Shown here piece after piece: positions 1 to 6,052 of a stretch of DNA of 8,619 nucleotides (position 1 is its first letter; every line of letters starts with the position of its first letter). Position numbers and translations under genes: made by a program. This DNA comes from an uncultured Clostridia bacterium (GTDB lineage Bacteria > Bacillota > Clostridia > Oscillospirales > Ruminococcaceae). The notes beneath the pieces are model-generated. The model did no database searches, was not told the origin of the DNA, and saw nothing but the letters and a program-made list of their open reading frames with translations. Where the stretch lies: the NCBI GenBank assembly GCA_947625455.1, contig CANQOJ010000094.1, forward strand, positions 1 to 8,619, given 5' to 3'.

Positions 1-674
1 TCCTGTGCGTTTAAGCGATAGGGGAAAATGCGCTTGTGACCGCCGAGGTGCAGGGTTTCGTATTTATCGGAGTTGTAGGTTTCCTGGAATACCGTTACAT
101 AATCCGCTCCGCACTCGTGAACATACTTGTACTCATCAGTATTCATGGGATAAACCTCAATTCCCACATTCTTAAAGTACTCGTGAGCAATCGAGCAGGC
201 ATTTCCTATATACTCAACATTTGACTTGTTACGGCTTTCGCCAGTGAGAATGAGAATTTCTTCCATTCCCGTTTTCGCAATTGCCTCCATTTCGCGCCTT
301 ATCCCGTCAGTATCAAGCTTTGCGCGGCGGATTTTGTTATGGCAGTTGAAGCCGCAGTATACGCAGTAATTCTCGCAGTAATTCGAGATGTACAGCGGTG
401 TGAAAAGGTAAACGCTGTTTCCGAAATGCTTTCGGGTTTCAATCGTTGCTTTTCTTGCCATTTCCTCTAAGTACGGCTCTGCGGCAGGCGACAACAGCGC
501 CGCGAAATCCTCGATTGACGGATACTCAGCCGCAAGCGCGCGCTTTACATCATCTGCCGTGTATGCTGTATAATCATACGCGTTCATTTTTGCTATGACC
601 TGTTCTCCTATATCGGAGTCCAGAACTTCCATACCCGGAAGATAGGTCATATGGTCAATTCTTTTCTGTTCCAT
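1..674 (-). CDS. thiH: 2-iminoacetate synthase ThiH (tyrosine lyase), 3' part cut by window edge
   Basis: ThiH is a cytoplasmic radical-SAM enzyme that cleaves tyrosine to p-cresol and dehydroglycine (2-iminoacetate), the glycine-derived part of the thiamine thiazole ring. I translated the minus strand from ATG 674-672; 224 codons stay open to the left edge, so the C-terminal part (the family is about 370 aa) is missing. The N-terminal helical region contains LLSPAAEPYLEEMA, which matches E. coli ThiH (LLSPAASGYLEQLA). The radical-SAM signature CxxxCxxC is at C100, C104 and C107 (CENYCVYCGF), followed by the LTGE, VFQETY and HLGGHKR motifs typical of ThiH. The start is supported by an AAGGAAGG Shine-Dalgarno a few bases upstream. 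It is the last visible gene of the thi operon, 59 bp after the GNAT gene. HydG is the nearest alternative, but the N-terminal match and the thiS/thiF neighbours favour ThiH. Confidence 0.93.
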   Translation of the reverse strand, partial: MEQKRIDHMTYLPGMEVLDSDIGEQVIAKMNAYDYTAYTADDVKRALAAEYPSIEDFAALLSPAAEPYLEEMARKATIETRKHFGNSVYLFTPLYISNYCENYCVYCGFNCHNKIRRAKLDTDGIRREMEAIAKTGMEEILILTGESRNKSNVEYIGNACSIAHEYFKNVGIEVYPMNTDEYKYVHECGADYVTVFQETYNSDKYETLHLGGHKRIFPYRLNAQ

Positions 675-733
675 TTTTTGCCTTCCTTTTTTCTCTGTTA
701 TATTTGAACCATCTGTAACGGGTGGTTTTTTGA

Positions 734-1177
734 TTATGTGTCAATCCTGTTAAAGTCATGTATATTTTTATTGCGGTATACTATGTCTGTCCTTACAGTA
801 AACCCCATTTTTTCCCAAAATTCATTTCCAACTTTGTTTCTCCCGAAAACAACAAGCGCCGTTTTGTTTATGCCCTCTTTATCAAGAGCGTCAATCGCGC
901 TGTCAACAAGTTTTCGCGCTATACCTCTGTTTCTGTACGCTTCAAGTACCGCCGTGTGATAAATATAGCCCCTGCGCCCGTCATGACCGACAAGTATAGT
1001 GCCGACAATTTTGCCGTCGTCGCAGGCTACAAAATTTGTCTTAGGATTGCGCTTCAGAAACCTTGCTATGCCGTCCTTGGTATCGTCTAAGGAATTAAGA
1101 CCCATGCCCTTGGTGTTTATCCACAAATCGTATATTCCGTCATAATCCTCAACAGTCATTATTCTTATGTTTATCAT
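734..1177 (-). CDS. GNAT-family N-acetyltransferase (YpeA-like) inside the thi operon
   Basis: A 147-aa single-domain GNAT enzyme expected to transfer an acetyl group from acetyl-CoA to an unknown amine. The fold is visible in order: beta1 (INIRIMTVEDYDGIYDLW, residues 2-19), a central strand with KIVGTILVGHDGRRGYIYHTAV (56-77), the acetyl-CoA pyrophosphate loop RNRGIARKL (82-90), and the C-terminal ALVVFGRNKVGNEFWEKMGF element (107-126), where N114 and the FW/GF motif sit near the acceptor site. It resembles the YpeA subgroup of about 140 aa; the substrate cannot be read from the sequence. The chosen ATG (1177) lies inside the 3' end of thiF, giving a 29-bp overlap that suggests translational coupling. 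An internal ATG at residue 7 would give a non-overlapping start but cuts into beta1 and has no better RBS. It sits between thiF and thiH, so it is probably co-transcribed with them; a role in thiamine metabolism is only inferred from position. Confidence 0.88.
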   Translation of the reverse strand: MINIRIMTVEDYDGIYDLWINTKGMGLNSLDDTKDGIARFLKRNPKTNFVACDDGKIVGTILVGHDGRRGYIYHTAVLEAYRNRGIARKLVDSAIDALDKEGINKTALVVFGRNKVGNEFWEKMGFTVRTDIVYRNKNIHDFNRIDT

Positions 1178-1802
1178 AATCTTTCAATATAATCTCCATA
1201 ACCTTGCTTGCCTGATGTCCCGCGCAAATCATAACCCTTGACGCGGTAAGCCCCTCTCCGTCAGCAACATCTGTTTTCATATCCCCGCAAATGAAAAACC
1301 TCTCCGAAACGGTTTTTGTGGTTATGTCATTCGCTCTGCCAAATCCTGCCATACCCGAACCCGAAATGACCTTGACTTTCCTGCTGCTTAAAAGCAAGGC
1401 GTTTACAATTTCGGCTTTGCTTTTTGCATTGTCAAACGCTTCGCAGACTATCTCGCAGCCGCCGAAAATCTCCGTGCAGTTCTTTTCGTCAATGAACATA
1501 TCATATGTTATAACATTGCAGAATGGGTTTATTTCGCTTATAATCGCTTTTATAGCCTGCGTTTTTTTCATTCCGAGGTGTTTTATAGTGTACATCTGGC
1601 GGTTTATGTTGGACAATTCAACAGTATCAAAATCAACCGCTACAATAGTCCCCGCACCGCTTCTTGCAAGCGCACAGGCAATATTTGAGCCCAAGCCCCC
1701 AAGCCCCGCAACGCCTATCACCGCATTTTTCATCTTTTCATAAATCGGGAACTTTGAGCGCGAATTGACGGCATTTTTAAAATCTTCTTCGGTAATTTCC
1801 AC
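1149..1802 (-). CDS. thiF: ThiS adenylyltransferase ThiF (short, 'family 2' type)
   Basis: A 217-aa E1-like enzyme that adenylates the C-terminal glycine of ThiS so it can be converted to the thiocarboxylate sulfur donor. The Rossmann ATP-binding motif GLGGLGSN is at 33-40, the ribose/phosphate contacts are in DFDTVELSNINRQ (57-69), and the Mg-binding aspartate is in EAFDN (D124). It lacks the paired CxxC zinc cysteines and C-terminal extension of E. coli ThiF (about 250 aa), which fits the shorter clostridial family sometimes called thiF family 2. The start is GTG 1802-1800, nine bases after a G5 run that is also the last glycine codons of thiS; only five bases separate the thiS stop from this start. 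It overlaps the following GNAT gene by 29 bp. HesA/MoeB-type activating enzymes are alternatives by fold, but the partner thiS and downstream thiH make ThiF the best reading. Confidence 0.92.
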   Translation of the reverse strand: MEITEEDFKNAVNSRSKFPIYEKMKNAVIGVAGLGGLGSNIACALARSGAGTIVAVDFDTVELSNINRQMYTIKHLGMKKTQAIKAIISEINPFCNVITYDMFIDEKNCTEIFGGCEIVCEAFDNAKSKAEIVNALLLSSRKVKVISGSGMAGFGRANDITTKTVSERFFICGDMKTDVADGEGLTASRVMICAGHQASKVMEIILKDYDKHKNNDC

Positions 1803-1807
1803 TTATC

Positions 1808-2002
1808 TTAACCCCCGCCGACAAAGCCCACAACTTCAATTTCATCATTGTCGGAAATTCTTGTTTTCGCATAATCAGCTTTCGGCAGAATTTCTCCGTT
1901 TATCATAACCGCAACTCTTTCGGGAGAATATCCGTTTTCAGATAAAAACTCGGTTATCAAAAGGTTGTTTGCGTTTACTTCTTCTCCGTTAATCTTTGCC
2001 AT
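1808..2002 (-). CDS. thiS: Sulfur carrier protein ThiS
   Basis: A 64-aa ubiquitin-like sulfur carrier for thiazole formation. The small beta-grasp protein begins MAKINGEEV, has the central VAVMINGEILPKADY segment (31-44), and ends EIEVVGFVGGG, so it has the exposed C-terminal glycine pair that ThiF adenylates and that carries the thiocarboxylate. Length and ending are typical of the family (60-70 aa). ATG 2002-2000 has an AGGTGT Shine-Dalgarno seven bases upstream. It is the first gene of the minus-strand thi operon, about 40 nt from its predicted transcription start. The last three codons, GGC GGG GGT, form a G-rich stretch that is the likely ribosome binding site for thiF. MoaD is the main alternative for such a protein, but the adjacent thiF and thiH point to thiamine. 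Confidence 0.94.
   Translation of the reverse strand: MAKINGEEVNANNLLITEFLSENGYSPERVAVMINGEILPKADYAKTRISDNDEIEVVGFVGGG
1812..1816 (-). promoter_or_regulatory. thiF ribosome binding site formed by the terminal glycine codons of thiS
   Basis: On the minus strand a GGGGG run within the last three thiS codons lies nine bases before the thiF GTG start. No other purine-rich Shine-Dalgarno is present in the five-base gap. The site can pair with anti-Shine-Dalgarno CCUCC using one G-U pair. This supports the GTG start and implies thiS-thiF translational coupling. Confidence 0.6.
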
Positions 2003-2047
2003 TTTTTTACACCTGTTTCTTTATATTTTGCCGATATTGCCCTTAAT

Positions 2048-2076
2048 ATTGTAACACCTTTTATAAATAAAGTCAA
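2048..2076 (-). promoter_or_regulatory. Sigma-A-type promoter for the thiS operon
   Basis: Read on the minus strand, TTGACT (2076-2071) and TACAAT (2053-2048) are separated by exactly 17 bases, one mismatch from consensus in each box. Transcription would start near 2041, giving a leader of about 39 nt before the thiS ATG. That leader is too short for a TPP riboswitch, and no CTGAGA-type thi-box motif is seen between 2003 and 2270 on this strand. Confidence 0.8.
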
Positions 2077-2155
2077 TAGCTTGATTTAATTATTTCACAC
2101 AACGTATATTTTTGCCGTGAATTTTTGTGAAAATAAGACTGTTTTCGGAAATTAG

Positions 2156-2184
2156 TTGACATTTTTTTTAATTTGTTATATAAT
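2156..2184 (+). promoter_or_regulatory. Consensus sigma-A promoter for the trkA-trkH operon
   Basis: TTGACA at 2156-2161 and TATAAT at 2179-2184 are both perfect and are spaced by 17 bases; the spacer is T-rich. Transcription would start near 2191, leaving a leader of about 85 nt before the trkA TTG. The leader is too short for a ydaO/c-di-AMP riboswitch; only a weak imperfect hairpin (2219-2226 with 2243-2250) is visible. Confidence 0.85.
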
Positions 2185-2260
2185 ATAGTAATTGAGTTAG
2201 TTAAAATCACGATACAAAACAGACTGTATATAAAGTTAAGGTCAGGCTGTTGAGAAAATA

Positions 2261-2267
2261 AGGGAGG
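2261..2267 (+). promoter_or_regulatory. trkA ribosome binding site that decides the start codon
   Basis: AGGGAGG here is nine bases before TTG 2277 but only three before the in-frame TTG at 2271. The spacing therefore selects 2277 as the start, which also gives a TrkA-like N terminus (MNIIIIGCGKVG). Confidence 0.75.
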
Positions 2268-2276
2268 CGTTTGCCT

Positions 2277-3635
2277 TTGAATATTATTATCATAGGCTGC
2301 GGAAAAGTCGGAGAAGCGCTTGCGGAGCAGCTTAACGAGCAAGGCAACAATATCACCGTTATTGATACGGATATGAAAAAGCTGAACTCGGTTTCATCAA
2401 AATGCGACGTTATGGGCGTAAACGGAAACGGCGCTACGCATCTTGTTCAGCAGGAAGCGGGAATTGAAAGCGCGGATCTGATGATTGCCGTCACGGGATC
2501 GGACGAGCTTAATCTGCTGTGCTGTCTTATTGCAAAAAAAGCCGGCAACTGCAAGACGATTGCAAGAGTAAGAAGCCCGCAGTACAGCAAAGAAGCGCCG
2601 TTTTTAAAGGACGAACTCGGTCTTGCAATGGTTATAAACCCCGAATATGCCGCGGCGGCGGAAATTGCGAGAGTTTTAAGATTTCCCTCGGCAATGCGGA
2701 TAGATACATTTTGCAGGGGGAGAGTTGAACTAATAAAGTTAAGACTGCCCGAAAACTGCCCGCTGGTGGGGCTAGCAGTGAAGGAACTGTCGTCAAAGCT
2801 GGGGTGCGACGTGCTTGTCTGCACGATTGAGCGCGGAGACGAAGCGTACATAGCAAACGGCAACACTGTCTTTGAAGAGCGCGACGTTATCTCCATAATC
2901 GCTTCCCCCAAAAAAGCCAACGATTTCTTCAGAAAGATAAACTACAAGTCGAAATCCGTTAAGGACGCCATGATAGTAGGCGGAGGAGAATTAGGTCATT
3001 ATCTGTGCGATATGCTTGTAAACGACGGGGTTTCCGTCAAGATTATCGAAAAGGACCCGCAGCGCAGCGATGAACTTTGCGCACAATGGGGCGGCGCTGT
3101 GACGGTAATAAACGGCGACGCGTCTGATCAAGAGGTGCTGCTTGAAGAGGGGCTTGCACAGACGGGGGCGTTTGTTGCGCTTACAAATCTTGACGAGGAA
3201 AATATTCTCCTGTCGCTTTTTGCCCGCAGTACGGGAAACGCAAAACTTGTCACAAAGATAAACAGAATAGATTTTGAGGACGTTATAAAGCACCTTGACC
3301 TTGACACCATAATCTACCCGAAAAACATCACGTCCGATACAATCGTCAGATATGTCCGCTCGCTTAAAAATACACAAGGAAGCAACGTTGAACAACTGCA
3401 CCAGGTTATAAAGGGAAAGATTGAGGCGGCGGAGTTCATTATAAGAGATAAAAGTTCGGTTACGGGAACGCCTCTTATGAATTTAAAACTCAAAAGCGGT
3501 ATTCTTGTCGCGGCGATACTGCGCGAAAAGAAAGTTGTTATCCCAAGAGGTTCGGATACGGTTGAACCGGGAGATACGGTGGTAATTGTGTCGGACAGGT
3601 CGGAACTGCACGACATTACGGATATTCTCAGATAA
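2277..3635 (+). CDS. trkA: Trk potassium uptake system regulatory subunit TrkA (two RCK modules)
   Basis: A 452-aa peripheral cytoplasmic protein that forms a ring beneath TrkH and gates K+ uptake in response to bound nucleotide. It has the classic duplicated architecture: RCK_N1 with GCGKVG (7-12) and acidic D30 at the end of beta2, RCK_C1 at about 145-215, RCK_N2 with GGGELG (235-240) and E258, and RCK_C2 at about 375-450. Both GxGxxG loops are intact, so both halves may bind NAD(H) or adenine nucleotides. The length matches TrkA proteins with two RCK units, unlike the single-unit KtrA (about 220 aa). It starts with TTG at 2277, chosen by RBS spacing; an upstream in-frame TTG at 2271 is too close to the RBS. 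trkH follows 12 bp downstream, so the two form an operon under the consensus promoter at 2156-2184. RCK_C domains are known c-di-AMP sensors in some Firmicutes; whether that applies here is inference. Confidence 0.95.
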   Translation: MNIIIIGCGKVGEALAEQLNEQGNNITVIDTDMKKLNSVSSKCDVMGVNGNGATHLVQQEAGIESADLMIAVTGSDELNLLCCLIAKKAGNCKTIARVRSPQYSKEAPFLKDELGLAMVINPEYAAAAEIARVLRFPSAMRIDTFCRGRVELIKLRLPENCPLVGLAVKELSSKLGCDVLVCTIERGDEAYIANGNTVFEERDVISIIASPKKANDFFRKINYKSKSVKDAMIVGGGELGHYLCDMLVNDGVSVKIIEKDPQRSDELCAQWGGAVTVINGDASDQEVLLEEGLAQTGAFVALTNLDEENILLSLFARSTGNAKLVTKINRIDFEDVIKHLDLDTIIYPKNITSDTIVRYVRSLKNTQGSNVEQLHQVIKGKIEAAEFIIRDKSSVTGTPLMNLKLKSGILVAAILREKKVVIPRGSDTVEPGDTVVIVSDRSELHDITDILR

Positions 3636-3647
3636 CAGGTATGTTTT

Positions 3648-5084
3648 ATGAATTACAGAATGATAACATATATCCTCGGTTGGATATTGATATTTGAAGC
3701 GATATTTATGGTCTTACCCGCCGTAACAGCTTTATGTTTCGGCGAAAGCGCGGTTTTGTGGTTTGCTGCAACGGCAATAATATGCCTTGTGCCGGGAATA
3801 TTGCTGACGCAGATTAAAAAACCCGTGAATAAGAAACTCTATTCGCGGGAAGGTTTTGTTATTGTTTCACTTAGCTGGATAGTGCTGTCGGTTTTCGGCG
3901 CACTGCCGTTTTTCCTTTCGGGAGAGATACCGTCGTTCATTGACGCGCTTTTTGAAACCGTATCGGGATTTACGACAACAGGCGCAAGCATACTGAATGA
4001 CGTTGAAAAGCTTTCAAAGTCAATGCTTATATGGAGAAGCTTTACGCACTGGGTTGGAGGAATGGGCGTTCTTGTGTTTATAATGGCGTTTGTTCATTTG
4101 TCGGGCGCGCAGAATATGCACATCATGAAAGCCGAATCCCCGGGACCGTCGGTTAGCAAACTTGTGCCGAGAATTAAGACAACCGCACTGCTTTTATACT
4201 CAATTTACTTTGTGCTGACATTAGTTGAGTTTGTATTATTGCTTGTCGGGGGAATGACGCCGTTTGAAGCGCTGAATACTGCGTTTGCGACGGCAGGCAC
4301 GGGCGGTTTCGGCATTTACAACAGCAGTTTAGGCGGATTTTCGGCGTACATACAGATAGTAGTCGTTGTATTTATGCTGTTGTTTTCGGTGAACTTCAAC
4401 AGCTATTTCTTCCTTTTAAAGGGCAAGCCGAAAGAAGCGCTGACGTCGGAAGTCCTCGTATTTTTCGCAATAGTAGCCGCGTCAATTGTAACGATTGCGC
4501 TTGACATAAGCAACAGCGCAGGCAGCATGGGAAAAGCGTTTCTTGACTCCTCTTTCGCGGTGTCGTCAATAATTTCAACCACGGGTTTTTCAACCGCCGA
4601 CTTCAATCTGTGGCCCGAACTTTCGAGAACAATACTTGTCCTGCTTATGTTCATAGGCGCATGCGCGGGCAGTACGGGCGGCGGAATAAAGGTTTCAAGG
4701 ATAATCATAATGTTCAAGAATTTGTGGAAAGAACTGCTTGTTATGATACACCCAAATCTGGCAAAAAAAGTAAAGCTTGACGGCAGGTCGGTAGACCATG
4801 AAACGGTGCGGTCGGTAAGCGTTTATCTGGTGGCATATGTGCTGTTGTTTACCGCTTCGCTGGTGCTTATATCAATCGACAATCACGACCTTATCACAAA
4901 CTTCACGGCTGTTGCGGCAACAGTAAACAACATAGGTCCGGGACTTGAAGCGGTAGGTCCTACGGCAAACTTCGCCTTTTTCTCGGCATTCAGCAAGATC
5001 GTACTTATTTTCGATATGCTTGCGGGCAGGCTTGAACTGTTTCCTATGCTGCTGCTGTTCAATCCCGCAACATGGCGAAAATAA
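3648..5084 (+). CDS. trkH: Trk-type potassium uptake membrane subunit TrkH
   Basis: A 478-aa integral membrane protein of the TrkH/KtrB superfamily that conducts K+ into the cell as a dimer sitting on the TrkA ring. Four pore-loop repeats are visible, each with its filter segment: FTTTGAS (108-114), ATAGTGGFG (215-222), STTGFST (310-316) and VNNIGPG (426-432). The D3 gating loop GACAGSTGGGIK (337-348) is present, as are the expected hydrophobic segments between repeats. The length matches TrkH (about 480 aa) rather than KtrB (about 445). ATG 3648 has AGGT seven bases upstream; an ATG at 3641 is in another frame. The C terminus NPATWRK is the usual end. It lies 12 bp after trkA and is followed after 17 bp by a thioesterase gene, so all three are probably one transcript. 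No frameshift or missing filter residue is seen. Confidence 0.95.
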   Translation: MNYRMITYILGWILIFEAIFMVLPAVTALCFGESAVLWFAATAIICLVPGILLTQIKKPVNKKLYSREGFVIVSLSWIVLSVFGALPFFLSGEIPSFIDALFETVSGFTTTGASILNDVEKLSKSMLIWRSFTHWVGGMGVLVFIMAFVHLSGAQNMHIMKAESPGPSVSKLVPRIKTTALLLYSIYFVLTLVEFVLLLVGGMTPFEALNTAFATAGTGGFGIYNSSLGGFSAYIQIVVVVFMLLFSVNFNSYFFLLKGKPKEALTSEVLVFFAIVAASIVTIALDISNSAGSMGKAFLDSSFAVSSIISTTGFSTADFNLWPELSRTILVLLMFIGACAGSTGGGIKVSRIIIMFKNLWKELLVMIHPNLAKKVKLDGRSVDHETVRSVSVYLVAYVLLFTASLVLISIDNHDLITNFTAVAATVNNIGPGLEAVGPTANFAFFSAFSKIVLIFDMLAGRLELFPMLLLFNPATWRK

Positions 5085-5090
5085 ATATTT

Positions 5091-5095
5091 GGAGG
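5091..5095 (+). promoter_or_regulatory. Strong ribosome binding site fixing the thioesterase start
   Basis: GGAGG lies six bases before ATG 5102, just after the trkH stop (5082-5084). It favours ATG 5102 over the in-frame ATG at 5072, which lies inside trkH and lacks a comparable site. Confidence 0.8.
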
Positions 5096-5101
5096 AATTT
5101 T

Positions 5102-5530
5102 ATGGCAAATACTACCGAAATCACCGTGCGTTATGCGGAAACGGACTGCATGGGAGTTGTTCATCATGCGGTATATCCCGTATGGTTTGAGATTGCGCGG
5201 ACGGATTATATTAAGGCTGCGGGAATGAGTTATGCTCAGATTGAGAAAAACGGCGTTATGCTGCCTGTCGCGGGGATTACCTGCAAATACCGCTCGCCCG
5301 CGAAATATGACGATGAACTTGTGATAACAGCAAGGATAACGCGACTGAACGCCGCGAGGATTGAGTTTTCATACACGGTAACGCGAAAAGGCGAAAGCAC
5401 GATACTTGCAGAGGGTACAAGTTCGCACGGCTTTGTTGACAGCAAGACCTTTAAACCTTTGAATTTCAAAAAACAATGCCCCGAATTTTTCGCAGTGCTG
5501 GAAAAATATGCGAAAATAGACGAAGCATAA
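5102..5530 (+). CDS. Acyl-CoA thioesterase, hotdog fold (YbgC/FcbC, 4HBT family)
   Basis: A 142-aa single hotdog-domain protein predicted to hydrolyse an acyl-CoA thioester in the cytoplasm. The family motif is clear near the N terminus: RYAETDCMGVVHHAVYPVWFE (10-30), with catalytic Asp15, the GVVHH turn and Glu30 on the long central helix. The remainder alternates beta strands (CKYRSPAKYDDELVI, IEFSYTV, ILAEGTSSHGFVD), as in 4-hydroxybenzoyl-CoA thioesterase-like enzymes; length is normal. The physiological substrate cannot be told from the sequence; YbgC-type enzymes usually favour short-chain or aromatic acyl-CoAs. Start ATG 5102 is set by the GGAGG site. It lies 17 bp after trkH with no promoter in the gap, so it is read through from the trk operon. 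A link to potassium uptake is not evident. Confidence 0.9.
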   Translation: MANTTEITVRYAETDCMGVVHHAVYPVWFEIARTDYIKAAGMSYAQIEKNGVMLPVAGITCKYRSPAKYDDELVITARITRLNAARIEFSYTVTRKGESTILAEGTSSHGFVDSKTFKPLNFKKQCPEFFAVLEKYAKIDEA

Positions 5531-5541
5531 GGAACATTTAG

Positions 5542-5577
5542 CAAGGGGGAAACTTTTTGAAAAAAGTTTCCCCCTTG
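5542..5577. repeat. Perfect 17-bp palindrome, probable dispersed intergenic repeat
   Basis: CAAGGGGGAAACTTTTT (5542-5558) is followed by two bases and its exact reverse complement (5561-5577). It starts 11 bp after the thioesterase stop. The following bases (5578-5597, AACCCCTTTCAAAAACTTTC) echo parts of it in altered order. A strong hairpin would form in RNA from either strand and may end or stabilise the trk-thioesterase mRNA, but neither side has a T tract after the stem, so it is not a canonical intrinsic terminator. From memory, similar G5/C5-flanked AAACTTTTTGA elements recur between genes in Ruminococcus-like genomes; I could not check that. Confidence 0.7.
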
Positions 5578-5674
5578 AACCCCTTTCAAAAACTTTCTAT
5601 TACTGCTGATGACGGAAATGTTCTTTGACGCATAATAGAAAAACGAAGCTAGAGTTTATACCAAAACAAGATTT

Positions 5675-5708
5675 GAAAAGGAAAAAGCCGTACCCAAAAG
5701 TACGGCTT
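5675..5708 (-). terminator. Rho-independent terminator of the DUF4870-like gene
   Basis: AAGCCGTAC (5685-5693) and GTACGGCTT (5700-5708) form a perfect 9-bp stem with a six-base loop. Read on the minus strand, the stem is followed by TTTTCC and further T residues, and it lies about 20 bp after the stop codon at 5729. On the plus strand the stem is followed by CAACT, so it acts mainly for the minus-strand gene. Confidence 0.85.
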
Positions 5709-5728
5709 CAACTAAACTGTTGTAATGA

Positions 5729-5995
5729 TTACTTGATAATCTTTATTTTGCCGAGGAGCGGGATTTCGTTTTCCTGTCCCTGAAGCGCACCGATAAAGCC
5801 TATAAACCAGCAAACGACCATAAATACATCCCATATCCAGCCTACAAAAGGAATAACGCCTATAAGTCCAAAGAGCAGGATAACAAGCGCCTGGTTGATG
5901 TGGAATTTTGCTCCCTCTTTATCGCCTGCAAGAAATGCAATAAGAAGTCCGATCCAAGTAAGATATGCAACAATACCCGTAGTTTTTGCGTCCAT
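5729..5995 (-). CDS. Small membrane protein, DUF4870/Tic20-like
   Basis: An 88-aa hydrophobic protein of unknown function. It begins MDAKTTGIVAYLTWIG, runs through a first membrane segment (about 6-23), a short charged stretch AGDKEGAKFHINQA (23-36), and two further hydrophobic segments (about 37-51 and 52-71), ending with a basic tail (KIKIIK). The pattern of an early TWIG helix, a KFHxNQAL motif and two following helices is typical of DUF4870-type proteins, which are distantly similar to Tic20. The start is ATG 5995-5993 because GGAGGG lies seven bases upstream; an in-frame ATG at 6010 contains that GGAGGG just after it and is unlikely. It has its own near-consensus promoter and a clean terminator, so it is a single-gene transcript. 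No specific role can be read from its neighbours. Confidence 0.85.
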   Translation of the reverse strand: MDAKTTGIVAYLTWIGLLIAFLAGDKEGAKFHINQALVILLFGLIGVIPFVGWIWDVFMVVCWFIGFIGALQGQENEIPLLGKIKIIK

Positions 5996-6002
5996 AATAA
6001 AA

Positions 6003-6008
6003 CCCTCC
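6003..6008 (-). promoter_or_regulatory. Strong ribosome binding site of the DUF4870-like gene
   Basis: GGAGGG on the minus strand is seven bases before ATG 5995. It falls inside any reading frame begun at the upstream in-frame ATG 6010, so the shorter 88-aa product is preferred. Confidence 0.8.
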
Positions 6009-6052
6009 AAATAAACAATAAGTACAGCGAACCTAACCTTCGCAATAATGTT

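Noticed and set aside
707..731. Hairpin AACCATC/GGTGGTT followed by a T run on the plus strand, in the GNAT-thiH gap.
   Set aside because: It would terminate only plus-strand transcription, where no gene exists. On the coding strand the wobble pair becomes a mismatch and no T tract follows, so I do not call a terminator.
758..1090. Plus-strand open frame of 110 codons, with other plus-strand frames at 738-959 and 1291-1743.
   Set aside because: They lie antisense to the clear GNAT and thiF genes, have no family-like motifs and no good RBS; they are shadow frames.
2191..2276. Possible riboswitch in the trkA leader.
   Set aside because: The leader is about 85 nt with only an imperfect 8-bp hairpin around a 16-base loop (2219-2250). 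That is too short and too weak for a ydaO/c-di-AMP or kt-type element.
2073..2342. Minus-strand open frame of 89 codons spanning the divergent promoter region and the trkA start.
   Set aside because: It covers both predicted promoters and the trkA N terminus, its sequence is low-complexity and polar without a recognisable domain, and no RBS supports it.
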